Source: Halomonas stenophila
Lineage (GTDB): Bacteria; Pseudomonadota; Gammaproteobacteria; Pseudomonadales; Halomonadaceae
Length of the DNA: 64,000 nucleotides
NCBI RefSeq assembly: GCF_014192275.1
Contig: NZ_JACHXR010000001.1
Location: forward strand, 795,383-859,382
Direction of reading: 5' to 3'
Shown here one piece after another: positions 38,542-47,317 of this stretch (position 1 is its first letter; each line of letters begins with the position of its first letter). Position numbers and translations under genes: made by a program. The notes under the pieces are model-generated. The model was not told the DNA's origin. It saw nothing but the letters and a program-made list of their open reading frames with translations, and did no database searches.

Positions 38542-39396
38542 TCACTCCCGGAGGGCCTCGAGCTGGGCATTCAGGGCCAGCTGGGACTGGCGGAGATCGC
38601 GTAGCTCGGTCTGCATGTCGGCCAGGCGCGCCGCCAGCGACGCCACCCGCCCCCGGGCATCTTCGCCCGCCCCCGCCAGGGCTTCAACCTCGTCGCCGAG
38701 GGCGGTCATGTCTTTCTCCAGGTCGTCGAGGCGAGAGGCGGCGCGGTCGGCATGCTGCTCGAGTCGCGCCTGCAGCCCTGCCAGGCGCGACCGGGTCGCC
38801 CGGCGATCGCCTTCCAGGCTCGCCAGACGCGACTGGGTCGCCTGGCGGCCCTCCGCGAGGGTCGCCAGGCGCTCGCGCAGGGCTGCGCGGCCCTCCTGGC
38901 CGGCGCGCTCCAGGGCGTCCAGGGAAGTGCGAACGGCCCCGAGGGTGGTGCCTCGCACCTCGCCGTCCTCCTCGAGGGTGGCGAGGCGGGCCTCGAGATC
39001 CGACTGCGCCTCGGCCAGCGGCGTCAGGTGCTCCTCCTCCCAGGCCGCCAGGCGGGCCTCGCGTCGCTCGTCGAGACGCTGCTCCAGGCCTTCCAGGGGG
39101 GCCAGGCGCTCCCGGATCGCGTCCAGCGCCTCGCCCCGGCCTTCCTCGGCGTCGAAACGGGCATGCACGTTGGAGACCTCGCCGCCCAGCCGGGCGAGGC
39201 GCTGCTCGACGCGCTGTCGCTCCATCCACCCCACCGCGGCCAGGGCGGCCAGGGCCAGCACCAGCAGCAGGATCAGCAGCCAAAGCGGCCAGAGACGGGC
39301 AGGCGGCACGGCGTGATGCCGATGGCCGGACAGGCTGGCATCGGGGTCCGGAACGATCGGTCGGGGGAACCGGCTGTCTTCCGGGCGCTCTGCCAT
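38542..39396 (-). CDS. Single-pass membrane coiled-coil protein upstream of tamA
   Basis: A 284-residue hypothetical protein. The N-terminal 38 residues are polar and His/Pro-rich (ASLSGHRHHAVPPA), one helix crosses the membrane (LWPLWLLILLLVLALAALAAV), and the rest to the C terminus is continuous Leu/Arg/Glu/Ala coiled coil, probably periplasmic. No catalytic motif was recognised. The ATG at 39396 follows AAGGAG. It lies 29 bases before tamA, so it is probably co-transcribed with tamAB, and a structural role at the envelope is the only hint. HemX-like or ATPase-stalk resemblance is due to coiled-coil bias. Confidence 0.75.
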   Translation of the reverse strand: MAERPEDSRFPRPIVPDPDASLSGHRHHAVPPARLWPLWLLILLLVLALAALAAVGWMERQRVEQRLARLGGEVSNVHARFDAEEGRGEALDAIRERLAPLEGLEQRLDERREARLAAWEEEHLTPLAEAQSDLEARLATLEEDGEVRGTTLGAVRTSLDALERAGQEGRAALRERLATLAEGRQATQSRLASLEGDRRATRSRLAGLQARLEQHADRAASRLDDLEKDMTALGDEVEALAGAGEDARGRVASLAARLADMQTELRDLRQSQLALNAQLEALRE

Positions 39397-39481
39397 GACG
39401 TTCTCCTTGCTCGGTGCGGTGACGGCTTCCAGCCGGCCTGTGGGGTCGACGCTACCACAAGTCCGAGTACGACGATCGGAA

Positions 39482-39510
39482 TTGGCGGTCCCGGACCCGG
39501 GTGATATGAT
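39482..39510 (+). promoter_or_regulatory. Sigma70 promoter of sodB
   Basis: TTGGCG (39482-39487), a 17-base spacer and TATGAT (39505-39510) form a good sigma70 promoter about 155 bases before the sodB start, leaving a long untranslated leader suited to post-transcriptional control such as the small-RNA regulation known for sodB elsewhere. Confidence 0.6.
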
Positions 39511-39668
39511 GCCGTGGTGGCTGGCACAGCATGCTGATAGTGTAAGGTTTTTCATCGACGGAGCGAACGGGGCGCGGCCAACGAAGGCCGACGAGACCTT
39601 GAATCTCCGTCGTGCAACACCGCATCATGGGTCGCCGACCCGCAACGCTGACGACGAGGAGAACCGAA

Positions 39669-40247
39669 ATGGCATTCGAACTACCCGCACTGCCGTATGA
39701 GAAGAACGCGCTGGAACCGCACATCTCCGCCGAGACCCTCGAGTACCACTACGGCAAGCATCACCAGGCCTACGTCAACAAGCTCAACGAGCTGACCGAC
39801 GGCACCGAGAACGCCAACAAGTCCCTCGAGGAGATCATCAAGACCTCTTCCGGCGGGCTGTTCAACCAGGCGGCTCAGGTCTGGAACCACACCTTCTACT
39901 GGCACTGCCTGTCACCCAACGGTGGCGGCGAGCCCACCGGTGCCCTGGCCGACGCCATCAACGCCAAGTTCGGCTCCTTCGACAAGTTCAAGGAGACCTT
40001 CAACACCCAGGCCGCGGGCAACTTCGGCTCCGGCTGGACCTGGCTGATCAAGACCGATGACGGCGGCGTCGACATCGTCAACACCAGCAACGCCGACACC
40101 CCGGTGGCCCACGGCCAGACGCCGCTGATGACCATCGACGTGTGGGAGCATGCCTACTACATCGACTACCGCAACGCGCGTCCGAAGTACCTGGAGAACA
40201 TCTGGAACCTGATCAACTGGGACTTCATCGCCCAGAACTTCAGCTGA
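39669..40247 (+). CDS. sodB: Superoxide dismutase [Fe] SodB
   Basis: Converts superoxide to hydrogen peroxide and oxygen in the cytosol. The 192-residue protein begins [20 protein letters not shown]. Metal ligands are His in [24 protein letters not shown], and the Asp/His of [11 protein letters not shown]. Gln in [12 protein letters not shown] and the [19 protein letters not shown] signature indicate the iron type rather than manganese. The ATG at 39669 follows GAGGAGAA. It has its own promoter and is followed by two hairpins, so it is monocistronic. Confidence 0.97.
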   Translation: MAFELPALPYEKNALEPHISAETLEYHYGKHHQAYVNKLNELTDGTENANKSLEEIIKTSSGGLFNQAAQVWNHTFYWHCLSPNGGGEPTGALADAINAKFGSFDKFKETFNTQAAGNFGSGWTWLIKTDDGGVDIVNTSNADTPVAHGQTPLMTIDVWEHAYYIDYRNARPKYLENIWNLINWDFIAQNFS

Positions 40248-40256
40248 TCCGGAGCC

Positions 40257-40278
40257 GCCGTGCCCGAACGGGCACGGC
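40257..40278 (+). terminator. First hairpin after sodB
   Basis: A 10-bp perfect stem, GCCGTGCCCG and CGGGCACGGC, with a 2-base centre starts ten bases after the sodB stop. Confidence 0.6.
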
Positions 40279-40290
40279 GACAAGGAAGTG

Positions 40291-40332
40291 CCAACGAGAC
40301 GGCCCCGCCACATGGCGGGGCCGTCTCGTTGG
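40291..40332. terminator. Strong bidirectional terminator between sodB and the dehydrogenase gene
   Basis: Arms of 20 bases at 40291-40310 and 40313-40332 are perfectly complementary, beginning CCAACGAGACGG. It separates converging genes (sodB, plus; nucleotide-sugar dehydrogenase family gene, minus) and should stop transcription from both sides, although no long U-tract follows. Confidence 0.8.
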
Positions 40333-40357
40333 CTTGGCGCCCGTGGATGCCCCGGGC

Positions 40358-41647
40358 TCAGGGATCCGCGCGGCGGCCGATCCCGCGATAGTGCAGGCCC
40401 ATGGAGGCCACGTGGGCCGGGTCATAGATGTTGCGCCCGTCCAGCAGCAGGCGACCGGTCAACTGGCCCGCCAGGCGGGGCCAGTCGGGATTCCAGTAGG
40501 CCTTCCACTCGGTCACCAGCATCAGGGCGTCGGCCCCTTCGCTGGCCTCGAAGGGATCGCCATCGAACAGCTCGAGCAACGGATGCTCGCCGAGGCGCTC
40601 GCGCAGGGCGACGACGGCCGCCGGATCGTGTAGCCGGACCCGCACCCCCTGGGCCCAGAGGGCCCGCAGCAGGGTCAGTACCGGGGCGTGATCGATACGC
40701 GCCGTGCCCGGCTTGAAGGCCGCTCCCCAGATCGCGACCACCCGCCCCTCCAGCCGGCCGTGGTAATGCGCCCAGAGCTTGCGGAACAGGGTTTCCTTCT
40801 TGTGCTCGTTGATGTCGACGACCTGATCGAGCAGCGCCGAATGCCGGCCGCTGGCCGACTGCACGTCGGCCAGGCGCATCAGGTCCCGGGAAAAGTTCGG
40901 GCCGCCGAAGCCGCAGCCGGGGTACAGGTACTCGTAGCCGATACGGGTATCGGCCCCCATCCCCTGCCGGACATGCTCGACATCCACGCCGAGGGAATCG
41001 GCCAGGCCGGCGATCTCGTTCATGTAGCTGATGCGGGTGGCCAGCATGCCGTTGATGGCCAGCTTGGTCAGCTCCGCCGCCCGGCGCGGCATCCGCTGGA
41101 ATACCTCGCGGCGGCGATTGAAGGCACGCAACAGCTCGCGTACCTGATGCTCGGCGGCGTCGTCATCGCACCCCAGCAGCCAGCGAGACGGCCGGGTGAA
41201 GGCCTCCCAGGCGCGGCCTTCCTCGAGCAGGTCGGCCAGCGCCACCGCATGGCGCCCGCCGAAGCCGGCCTCGAGCTGGTCGGTGTCGCCGACCGGAAAG
41301 GTCGAGTTGTTGATCAGCACCGCTTCGGGGGACAGCGCGGCACTCGCCTGCGCCACCGCCTCGGCGGCGTCGCCACGCTGCTCCGGCGACAGGGCCAGCC
41401 ACAGCACGTCGAAGGCGGCCCCCTCGTCCGGGGTCTCGTCCGCCGCGAGGATGCGCAGGTGCCCCGTGGTCATGGCCTCCTCGAGGCGCTCCTTGAGCTG
41501 CGGCTCGCTGGTCAGCCAGGCGCTCGTCGTCAGGGTGGTCCAGTCCTCGCTGGCATGGGGCCGCCAGACCACGCTGTGTCCGACCCAGGACAGGGCCGCC
41601 GCCGCCGTGGCCGCGGCGAGTTCACTGCCGTGTACCAGTACACGCAT
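40358..41647 (-). CDS. Degenerate UDP-glucose/GDP-mannose dehydrogenase family protein
   Basis: A 429-residue protein with the three-domain layout of UDP-glucose 6-dehydrogenases. Family features remain: LINNSTFPVGDTDQL, KLAINGMLATRISYMNEIAGL, and WGAAFKPGTARIDHAPV. Key residues are missing. The N-terminal NAD glycine motif (GxGYVG) reads HGSELAAA, and the active-site GGSCFPKD reads GGPNFSRD, so the catalytic Cys is Asn251 and the following Lys is Arg. Oxidation of UDP-glucose by the usual mechanism looks impossible. It starts 3 bases after galU, whose product UDP-glucose is the normal substrate of this family. It may bind or sense a nucleotide sugar. Confidence 0.85.
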   Translation of the reverse strand: MRVLVHGSELAAATAAAALSWVGHSVVWRPHASEDWTTLTTSAWLTSEPQLKERLEEAMTTGHLRILAADETPDEGAAFDVLWLALSPEQRGDAAEAVAQASAALSPEAVLINNSTFPVGDTDQLEAGFGGRHAVALADLLEEGRAWEAFTRPSRWLLGCDDDAAEHQVRELLRAFNRRREVFQRMPRRAAELTKLAINGMLATRISYMNEIAGLADSLGVDVEHVRQGMGADTRIGYEYLYPGCGFGGPNFSRDLMRLADVQSASGRHSALLDQVVDINEHKKETLFRKLWAHYHGRLEGRVVAIWGAAFKPGTARIDHAPVLTLLRALWAQGVRVRLHDPAAVVALRERLGEHPLLELFDGDPFEASEGADALMLVTEWKAYWNPDWPRLAGQLTGRLLLDGRNIYDPAHVASMGLHYRGIGRRADP

Positions 41648-41650
41648 GGC

Positions 41651-42541
41651 TCAGTCCTCGTGGCTGTAGCGGCTCAGCAGCTCGCGGAAGCCCTGACCAT
41701 AGCGCGGGTGGCGGCGGCCATAGGCGAGAATGGCCTCCAGGTAACCGAGTTGATGGCCGCAGTCATAGGTGCGACCACGCATGCGCCAGGCATCCACCCC
41801 CTCTTCGCGACGCAGGGTCTCGATGGCATCGGTCAGCTGGATCTCGTTACCGGCCCCGGGCGGGGTCTCGGCGAGCAGCGGGAAGATCCGACCCGGCAGC
41901 ACGTAGCGCCCGATCACCGCCAGGTCGGAGGGTGCCTCCTCCACCGCCGGCTTCTCGACGACGCCGGCCAGCGGGCAGAACCCGCCCGGCGCAGGTGGCT
42001 CGCCCTGGGGGGCGACGATGCCGTACTTGTAGACCAGCTCGTGGGGGACTTCCTCCACCATCAGCTGGCTGTGACCGGTCTGCTCGAAGGCCTCGAGCAT
42101 GCCCGCCAGGTCGTTGCGCTCGAGGCCGGTGTCGTCGACCAGCACGTCGGGCAGCAGCACGGCGAAGGGCTCGTCGTCACCGACCACGGGGCGGGCACAG
42201 AGCACCGCGTGACCGAGGCCCAGGGGCTCGGCCTGGCGCACGCTGATGATGTTGACGTCGTCGGGCACGATCGAGCGGAGCTCCTCGAGCAACTCCTCCT
42301 TGCCCTTGGCCTCGAGGCTGGCCTCGAGCTCGAAATGCTTGTCGAAATGGTTCTCGATGGCACTCTTGCTGCCATGCGTGACCAGCACGATATCGCGGAT
42401 GCCGGCCTCGACGGCCTCCTGCACCACGTACTGGATCACCGGTCGATCGACGATGGTGATCATTTCCTTGGGAATCGCCTTCGAGGCGGGCAGGCAACGA
42501 GTTCCGAAGCCGGCGACGGGCAGAACAGCCTTGCGGATCAT
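41651..42541 (-). CDS. galU: UTP-glucose-1-phosphate uridylyltransferase GalU
   Basis: Makes UDP-glucose from UTP and glucose-1-phosphate for envelope polysaccharide synthesis. The 296-residue nucleotidyltransferase has the UTP-binding start IRKAVLPVAGFGTRCLPASK, the basic KEM motif (IPKEMITIVDRP), and EIQLTDAI and VEKPAVEEAPSDLA near the sugar-binding site. Length matches the family. It is divergent from ubiG and is followed after 3 bases by a degenerate UDP-sugar dehydrogenase family gene, so the two are probably one transcript. Confidence 0.96.
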   Translation of the reverse strand: MIRKAVLPVAGFGTRCLPASKAIPKEMITIVDRPVIQYVVQEAVEAGIRDIVLVTHGSKSAIENHFDKHFELEASLEAKGKEELLEELRSIVPDDVNIISVRQAEPLGLGHAVLCARPVVGDDEPFAVLLPDVLVDDTGLERNDLAGMLEAFEQTGHSQLMVEEVPHELVYKYGIVAPQGEPPAPGGFCPLAGVVEKPAVEEAPSDLAVIGRYVLPGRIFPLLAETPPGAGNEIQLTDAIETLRREEGVDAWRMRGRTYDCGHQLGYLEAILAYGRRHPRYGQGFRELLSRYSHED

Positions 42542-42688
42542 GGTGCGGTCCCTGTCATCTCAGTGCCGAATGGGTCCCGGGGCCAGGACGATGGGAATGC
42601 GGTCCCGGGAATGCGTAGAATAGGCATGATACCGAACGAGGCCGAGCCTGCCACCGTGGCAGAGCGGCGACACCTACGGAGACGATAG

Positions 42689-43414
42689 ATGACGGCAAGC
42701 CAGTCGCAAGCGGGCAATGTCGACCAGGCGGAGATCGCCAAGTTCGAAGCCCTGGCCGACCGCTGGTGGGACAAGCACGGCGAGTTCAAGCCGCTGCACG
42801 ACATCAACCCCCTGCGTCTCGACTTCATCGATGCGCGCTCGGGCCTGGCGGGACGCCGGGTGATCGACGTGGGCTGTGGCGGGGGCATCCTCGCCGAGGC
42901 CATGGCCCATCGCGGGGCCCAGGTCACCGGCATCGACCTGGGCGAGGCCCCGCTGGCCGTGGCCCGCCTGCACGCCACTGAGGCCGGCGTGGAGGTGGAT
43001 TACCGGCGCGTCAGCGTGGAGGAGATGGCCGAGGCCCACCCCGGCGAATTCGAGGTGGTGACCTGCCTGGAAATGCTCGAGCACGTCCCCGACCCGGCTT
43101 CGGTGGTGCGCGCCTGCGCCCGGCTGGTCAAGCCCGGCGGCCAGGTGTTCTTCTCGACCCTGAACCGCAACCCCAAGGCCTACGCCCTGGCGGTGCTGGG
43201 GGCCGAATACCTGCTGCGCATGCTGCCACGGGGCACCCATGACTACGCCAAGTTCATCCGCCCCTCGGAACTCGCCGCCTGGTGCCGCGAGGCGGGGCTC
43301 ACGGTGTGCGAGCAGAGTGGCCTGACCTACCAGCCCCTGACCCGTCGCTATCGCCTGTCGGCGACCGATGTCTCGGTCAACTACCTGATGCACTGTCGCC
43401 GGGAGACGACATGA
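42689..43414 (+). CDS. ubiG: Ubiquinone biosynthesis O-methyltransferase UbiG
   Basis: SAM-dependent methyltransferase for both O-methylation steps of ubiquinone synthesis (2-polyprenyl-6-hydroxyphenol and 3-demethylubiquinol). The 241-residue protein has the SAM motif [16 protein letters not shown], and the family's [20 protein letters not shown] start. It ends [20 protein letters not shown]. The ATG follows GGAGACG. Its TGA overlaps the ATG of the next gene (ATGA), the same ubiG-phosphatase pairing as in Pseudomonas. Confidence 0.96.
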   Translation: MTASQSQAGNVDQAEIAKFEALADRWWDKHGEFKPLHDINPLRLDFIDARSGLAGRRVIDVGCGGGILAEAMAHRGAQVTGIDLGEAPLAVARLHATEAGVEVDYRRVSVEEMAEAHPGEFEVVTCLEMLEHVPDPASVVRACARLVKPGGQVFFSTLNRNPKAYALAVLGAEYLLRMLPRGTHDYAKFIRPSELAAWCREAGLTVCEQSGLTYQPLTRRYRLSATDVSVNYLMHCRRETT

Positions 43415-44073
43415 AGCCGCTCCTCCCTTCGGCCCTGCTGTTCGACCTCGATGGCACCCTGGTGGATACCGCACCCGACCTGGCCCGGGCCACCAACGCC
43501 CTGCGCGCCCATCACGGCTTGTCGGCTCTGCCCTACCCGGTGATCCGGTCCCAGGTGTCCAACGGCGGCAGCGCCCTGGTGACCCTGGCCCTCGGCCTCG
43601 ACAAGGCGCACCCCGAGCACCAGGCGGCCCGCGACTTCCTGCTGGCGGCCTATGGGGAGGCGGTGGCCGTGGACAGCCGCGTCTTTCCGCCCCTGGAGCG
43701 CCTGCTGGTGGGCTGGAGCGGCGCCGGGCGCCCCTGGGGCATCGTCACCAACAAGCCCCGGGCCTACGCCGCCCCGCTGGTCCGCGAGCTCGGCCTCGCC
43801 CCGGGAACGCTGCTCTGCGCCGATGACCTGCCGGTCAAGAAGCCCGATCCGGCCCCGCTCCACGAGGCCGCTCGAAGGCTCGCCGTGGCGGCCTCGGCCT
43901 GCTGGTACATCGGCGACCACGTGCGTGACATGCAGGCCGCCCGGGCCGCCGGCATGACCGCCGTGGCGGTGGGCTATGGCTATCTCGAGGAAGAGGACGA
44001 CTACCGGCAGTGGCCGGCCGACCGGTGGTTCGATACTGCCGAGGCGCTGGTAGCGGCACTGCTCGGGCACTGA
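43411..44073 (+). CDS. HAD family phosphatase (MupP/phosphoglycolate phosphatase-like)
   Basis: A 220-residue HAD hydrolase. Motif I is [16 protein letters not shown] (Asp12, Asp14), motif II TNKP, motif III the Lys of VKKPDPAPL, and motif [15 protein letters not shown] helical cap lies at about 18-85. It is translationally coupled to ubiG. In Pseudomonas the gene in this position is MupP, N-acetylmuramate-6-phosphate phosphatase of cell-wall recycling; by sequence alone phosphoglycolate phosphatase (Gph) is equally possible. The neighbouring order favours MupP. Confidence 0.88.
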   Translation: MKPLLPSALLFDLDGTLVDTAPDLARATNALRAHHGLSALPYPVIRSQVSNGGSALVTLALGLDKAHPEHQAARDFLLAAYGEAVAVDSRVFPPLERLLVGWSGAGRPWGIVTNKPRAYAAPLVRELGLAPGTLLCADDLPVKKPDPAPLHEAARRLAVAASACWYIGDHVRDMQAARAAGMTAVAVGYGYLEEEDDYRQWPADRWFDTAEALVAALLGH

Positions 44074-44088
44074 GGGGCCCCCCATCAC

Positions 44089-44108
44089 CCTGACGCCTGG
44101 CGGTCAGG
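44089..44108 (+). terminator. Hairpin after the ubiG-phosphatase pair
   Basis: CCTGAC-GCC pairs with GG-CGGTCAGG (one bulge) 16 bases after the phosphatase stop. No U-tract; tentative terminator. Confidence 0.4.
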
Positions 44109-44232
44109 CCGAGGGAGAGCAACACTACAAGACAGGGTCTAGCCGAGCCCCGGGGGCTTCCTGTACCGCGACGTGGAAGCGTCCGCCGCTTGCACCATGT
44201 CCGCGATCAGGGCGTTCCATGAGGTAGGCGTG

Positions 44233-45057
44233 ATGAGGAAGCGCTGCCCGCACTGCGAGAGCTTTAGCGTCGTCAAACTCCGGCGTCCTCTCTGGAAACG
44301 CCTTGTCAGGCGCCCCCACCGCTATGCCTGCATCGATTGCGGGGCCAGCGTCAACCGGGATGAGGCCCTTACAGCGGCTGAGGCCCTGCGTCGCGACGCC
44401 CAGCAGGATTTGTTCCCTTCTCATCCGGGTGAGCCTGGCCCTCCCGCAAGCAAGCCCTCGGAACGACCGGAAGAGACGAATGCCGGCTACTGCCCGCCCA
44501 CCCCGCCAGGGCCGATATCGACACTGTTGAAATGGCTGGGCAGGGCTCCGATCCGAGTCTGGGTCATCAAGCAGATCGATGACGACATACTGCATCTCTG
44601 TGGAGTCGGCACCCTGCAATGCGATCAGAGACGCAGGGCCGTCATCGAGGCACTGACCAAAGGAGAGTATCGAGGCGGCCTCCGCATCGGTCAGACCGGG
44701 CCGGTGCTCAACAGCCGTCTCTTCCAGGCCTTGATTCCCCTCGAAGCGTTGCGGCTCGAGCAGGACGGCTCCGCGCACTGGCAGGGCCGTCACTGGCGGG
44801 TCTCGGACGTTCCACAGCGCTGCTTGACATACGAAGGTCGCCTCGTCGCCCATATTGCCCTTCTCGAAAGTCGCGCGGGCCTGAACAGTAGCGAAGATGT
44901 CTCCACCCTCCGCAACACCATAAGACCCTGCTATACGCCGCCGGGCATCGTTGAGTACAAGTGCGGCGCTGCGAGGGGGGACCCCCTTGCCTATAAAGAA
45001 CCCGGCACGCGCCGTGACAATCAAGAAGGGGGTGGGAGCACGTTTCCCGACGAGTAA
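44233..45057 (+). CDS. Hypothetical zinc-ribbon protein
   Basis: A 274-residue protein of unknown function. The N terminus has a clear four-cysteine zinc ribbon: RKRCPHCESF, then YACIDCGASV 30 residues on, separated by a very basic stretch (KLRRPLWKRLVRRPHR). A Pro-rich linker (about 65-100) follows, then a possible second domain (about 105-215; RVWVIKQIDDDILHLCGVG). The last 55 residues look unstructured. GAGGTAGG precedes the ATG. Sequence texture is less GC-biased than neighbours, suggesting acquisition. A competing frame on the opposite strand (44125-45024) has no domain. Lies between the ubiG-phosphatase pair and yciK, which are neighbours in Pseudomonas. Confidence 0.6.
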   Translation: MRKRCPHCESFSVVKLRRPLWKRLVRRPHRYACIDCGASVNRDEALTAAEALRRDAQQDLFPSHPGEPGPPASKPSERPEETNAGYCPPTPPGPISTLLKWLGRAPIRVWVIKQIDDDILHLCGVGTLQCDQRRRAVIEALTKGEYRGGLRIGQTGPVLNSRLFQALIPLEALRLEQDGSAHWQGRHWRVSDVPQRCLTYEGRLVAHIALLESRAGLNSSEDVSTLRNTIRPCYTPPGIVEYKCGAARGDPLAYKEPGTRRDNQEGGGSTFPDE

Positions 45058-45114
45058 TGGCGGGAGCGCAGCGCGGCAAACGGCGTCAACGGCATGCCAG
45101 GTGACGCAGGACCG

Positions 45115-45876
45115 TCAGGGCTTCGGGGGCTGGGCGTCGAACTGCTCGCCGTTGTGCCCGCGGCTGTCGGGCCCCATCAGCCACAGGTAGGTCGGCATGA
45201 TGTCCTCCGCGGTACGCAGGGTCATCGGGTCCTCCGCCGGATAGGCGCTCTTGCGCATGGCGGTGCGGGTGGCGCCGGGATTGAGGCTGTTGACCCTCAG
45301 GCTGCCCAGGTGCTCGACCTCATCGGCCAGCACCTCGACGAAGCCCTCGGTAGCGAACTTCGATACCGCATAGGCGCCCCAGTAGGCGCGACCCCGACGG
45401 CCCACCGAGGAGGAGGTGAAGATCACCGAAGCGTCCCTGGACGCCGTCAGCAACGGCAACAGCGCCTGGGTCATCCAGATCGGGCCGTTGATGTTGACCT
45501 GCATCACCTGCTCCCAGAGCTCGGGGTTGTACTGCTCGAAGGGAGTGATTCGGCCCAGCAGGCCCGCATTGTGCAGGATGCCGTCCAGCCGGCCGAACTC
45601 CTTGTCCAGGGTCTCGGCCATGTCGTGGAAGTCCTTGAGGGTGGCGCCCTCGAAGTTGAGGGGAAAGATCGCCGGCTGCGGCAGGCCCTCGGCCTCGATC
45701 TCGTCGTAGACCGCCTCCAGCTTGGCGATGGTCCGTCCCAGCAGGATCACCGTGGCGCCGTGCCGGGCGAAGCTCAGGGCGGCGGCCCGCCCGATGCCGT
45801 CGCCGGCCCCGGTCACCAGGATCGCCCGATCGGCGAGCAGGTCGCCGGGCGGGACATAGTCGATCTTGCAGCGCAT
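45115..45876 (-). CDS. yciK: YciK family short-chain dehydrogenase/reductase
   Basis: A 253-residue NAD(P)-dependent oxidoreductase of the classical SDR fold. The cofactor motif is LVTGAGDGIGRAAA, the structural motif HNAGLLG, and the catalytic residues are Ser in TSSSVGRRG and the YxxxK of GAYAVSKFA. The MRCKIDYVPPGDLLADR start matches YciK. Substrate unknown. The ATG at 45876 follows GAGGAG. It is the last gene of the long minus-strand block, 10 bases after cpoB, so it may be read through from tol-pal. Confidence 0.92.
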   Translation of the reverse strand: MRCKIDYVPPGDLLADRAILVTGAGDGIGRAAALSFARHGATVILLGRTIAKLEAVYDEIEAEGLPQPAIFPLNFEGATLKDFHDMAETLDKEFGRLDGILHNAGLLGRITPFEQYNPELWEQVMQVNINGPIWMTQALLPLLTASRDASVIFTSSSVGRRGRAYWGAYAVSKFATEGFVEVLADEVEHLGSLRVNSLNPGATRTAMRKSAYPAEDPMTLRTAEDIMPTYLWLMGPDSRGHNGEQFDAQPPKP

Positions 45877-45886
45877 CACGGCTCCT

Positions 45887-46714
45887 CTAGTTGCCCGACT
45901 GGCGCAGGAAATCGCCGGCGAGGCTGGCGGCACTGCTGTCCGGGTATTGGTCGCGCACCCGCTCGAGCAGCTCGCGGCTGGCGTCCGGCTCGCCCTGACG
46001 CGCCTTCAGCAGGCCCAGCTTGTAGAGGGTGTCGGGCACCTTGTTGCTGTCGGGGAAGTCCTCGAGGACGCGACGGAAGGCCGCCTCGGCCGGCTCCAGA
46101 TCGGAGGCCGCGGAATGCAGCTCGCCGAGCCAGTAGTAGGCATTGCCGGTCAGCTGGCTGTGGGGGTGCTCGGCGACGAAGGCCTCGAAGGCCTGGGTGG
46201 CCGCCGCGAACTCCCGCGCCTGGACCTTGGCGAAAGCGGCCTGGTAGTCCGAACGGGCCGCGGCATCGCCGCCGCCACCGCTGCCGGTCGACGGTCGCTG
46301 GCCGGCCGACGCGGTCGCGGCGTCTCCGCCCGCGGCCACGTCCTGCGGGCCCTGCTGGCCGCGACTGCCGCCGGGCGACATGGCGGAGCCGCCCGTGGCC
46401 AGGCGGTCCTCGATATCCATGTACTGCTGGCGGGTCTGGCGGCGCAGCTGCTCCAGCTGGTAACGCAGTTCCTCCACCTGGCCACGCAGCTGGCGGAGCT
46501 CTTCCTGGTTGCGCTGCACCTCGTTGAACAGCAGCAGACGGCCCCCCGCCTCCTCGCGAGTGGTCGCCTGCTCGTAGAAGCTGCCGCCGCCGGAGCCAAA
46601 GGCGCCGCCGGAGAGATCCTCCACTACCGGCTGCTGGGCCAGCGCAGGCACCGCCAGGACCAACGGGAGCCCCAGGGCCCCCGCCTTGCACAGTCGTTTC
46701 AGACCCTGTGTCAT
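45887..46714 (-). CDS. cpoB: Cell division coordinator CpoB (YbgF)
   Basis: A 275-residue periplasmic protein that links peptidoglycan synthesis to outer-membrane constriction with the Tol-Pal system. The signal peptide (LGLPLVLAVPALA) is followed by a coiled-coil trimerisation region (about 55-100; QLRGQVEELRYQLEQLRRQT), a Gly/Ser/Ala linker, and a C-terminal TPR domain (about 155-275; YQAAFAKVQAREFAAATQAF, YYWLGELHSA). The ATG at 46714 follows GGGAG. It is next to pal, as is standard for the tol cluster. Confidence 0.94.
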   Translation of the reverse strand: MTQGLKRLCKAGALGLPLVLAVPALAQQPVVEDLSGGAFGSGGGSFYEQATTREEAGGRLLLFNEVQRNQEELRQLRGQVEELRYQLEQLRRQTRQQYMDIEDRLATGGSAMSPGGSRGQQGPQDVAAGGDAATASAGQRPSTGSGGGGDAAARSDYQAAFAKVQAREFAAATQAFEAFVAEHPHSQLTGNAYYWLGELHSAASDLEPAEAAFRRVLEDFPDSNKVPDTLYKLGLLKARQGEPDASRELLERVRDQYPDSSAASLAGDFLRQSGN

Positions 46715-46751
46715 CGCTTGCTCCCTGTCGAGGTTGAAGTCGGGCTCAGGC

Positions 46752-47294
46752 TCAGTAGGCGAAGACGACCCGACGGTTCTGGGCATAGGCTTCCTCGTTG
46801 CCGCCGCGGGCCGCCGGGCGCTCTTCGCCGTAGCTGACGACTTCCACCTGGGACGGCGAGACGCCCTGGACGCTCAGGAAGCGTTCCACGGCGCCGGCAC
46901 GGCGCTCGCCCAGCGCGAGGTTGTATTCGCGGGTGCCGCGCTCGTCGGTGTGGCCCTGCAACACGACGCTGGCATCGGGGTTGCCCTGCAGGAACCGGGC
47001 GTGGGACTCGAGCACGGACTGGAACTCGGGGCGAATCGCATCGCTGTCGTAGGCGAAATAGATGGTGCGCACCTCGGGGATCCGTGCACCGGCCATCTGG
47101 CCGGCCCCCTGGCCAAGACCGCTGCCACTCACCTGGCCGCTGCCGCCGGCGGCCCCGCCGGCGCCACCGGCGCCGTTGCCACCCGCGATGCCATCCATGG
47201 ATCCTTCCTGGGTGCCGCCACCGCTGGAACAGCCGGCCACGAAGGCCAGCGACACGGCGACGGCCAGAGAGCGGACATAGGGCTTGAGTTGCAT
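46752..47294 (-). CDS. pal: Peptidoglycan-associated lipoprotein Pal
   Basis: A 180-residue outer-membrane lipoprotein of the Tol-Pal complex. The signal ends in a lipobox FVAGC. A long Gly/Ala/Gln linker leads to the OmpA-like peptidoglycan-binding domain (about 75-180), with YFAYDSDAIRPEF, VVLQGHTDERGTREYNLALGERRA and the C-terminal NRRVVFAY. The residues that bind diaminopimelate (Asp in FAYDSD, Arg in NRRV) are present. The ATG at 47294 follows AAGGAG. The glycine-rich linker is longer than in E. coli Pal. Confidence 0.96.
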   Translation of the reverse strand: MQLKPYVRSLAVAVSLAFVAGCSSGGGTQEGSMDGIAGGNGAGGAGGAAGGSGQVSGSGLGQGAGQMAGARIPEVRTIYFAYDSDAIRPEFQSVLESHARFLQGNPDASVVLQGHTDERGTREYNLALGERRAGAVERFLSVQGVSPSQVEVVSYGEERPAARGGNEEAYAQNRRVVFAY

Positions 47295-47317
47295 CGTAAG
47301 ACTCCTTGCGTGAGACA

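Noticed and set aside
44125..45024. A 299-codon minus-strand frame over the zinc-ribbon gene
   Set aside because: It has no recognisable motif and runs over a plus-strand frame that has a ribosome site and a clear CxxC...CxxC ribbon.
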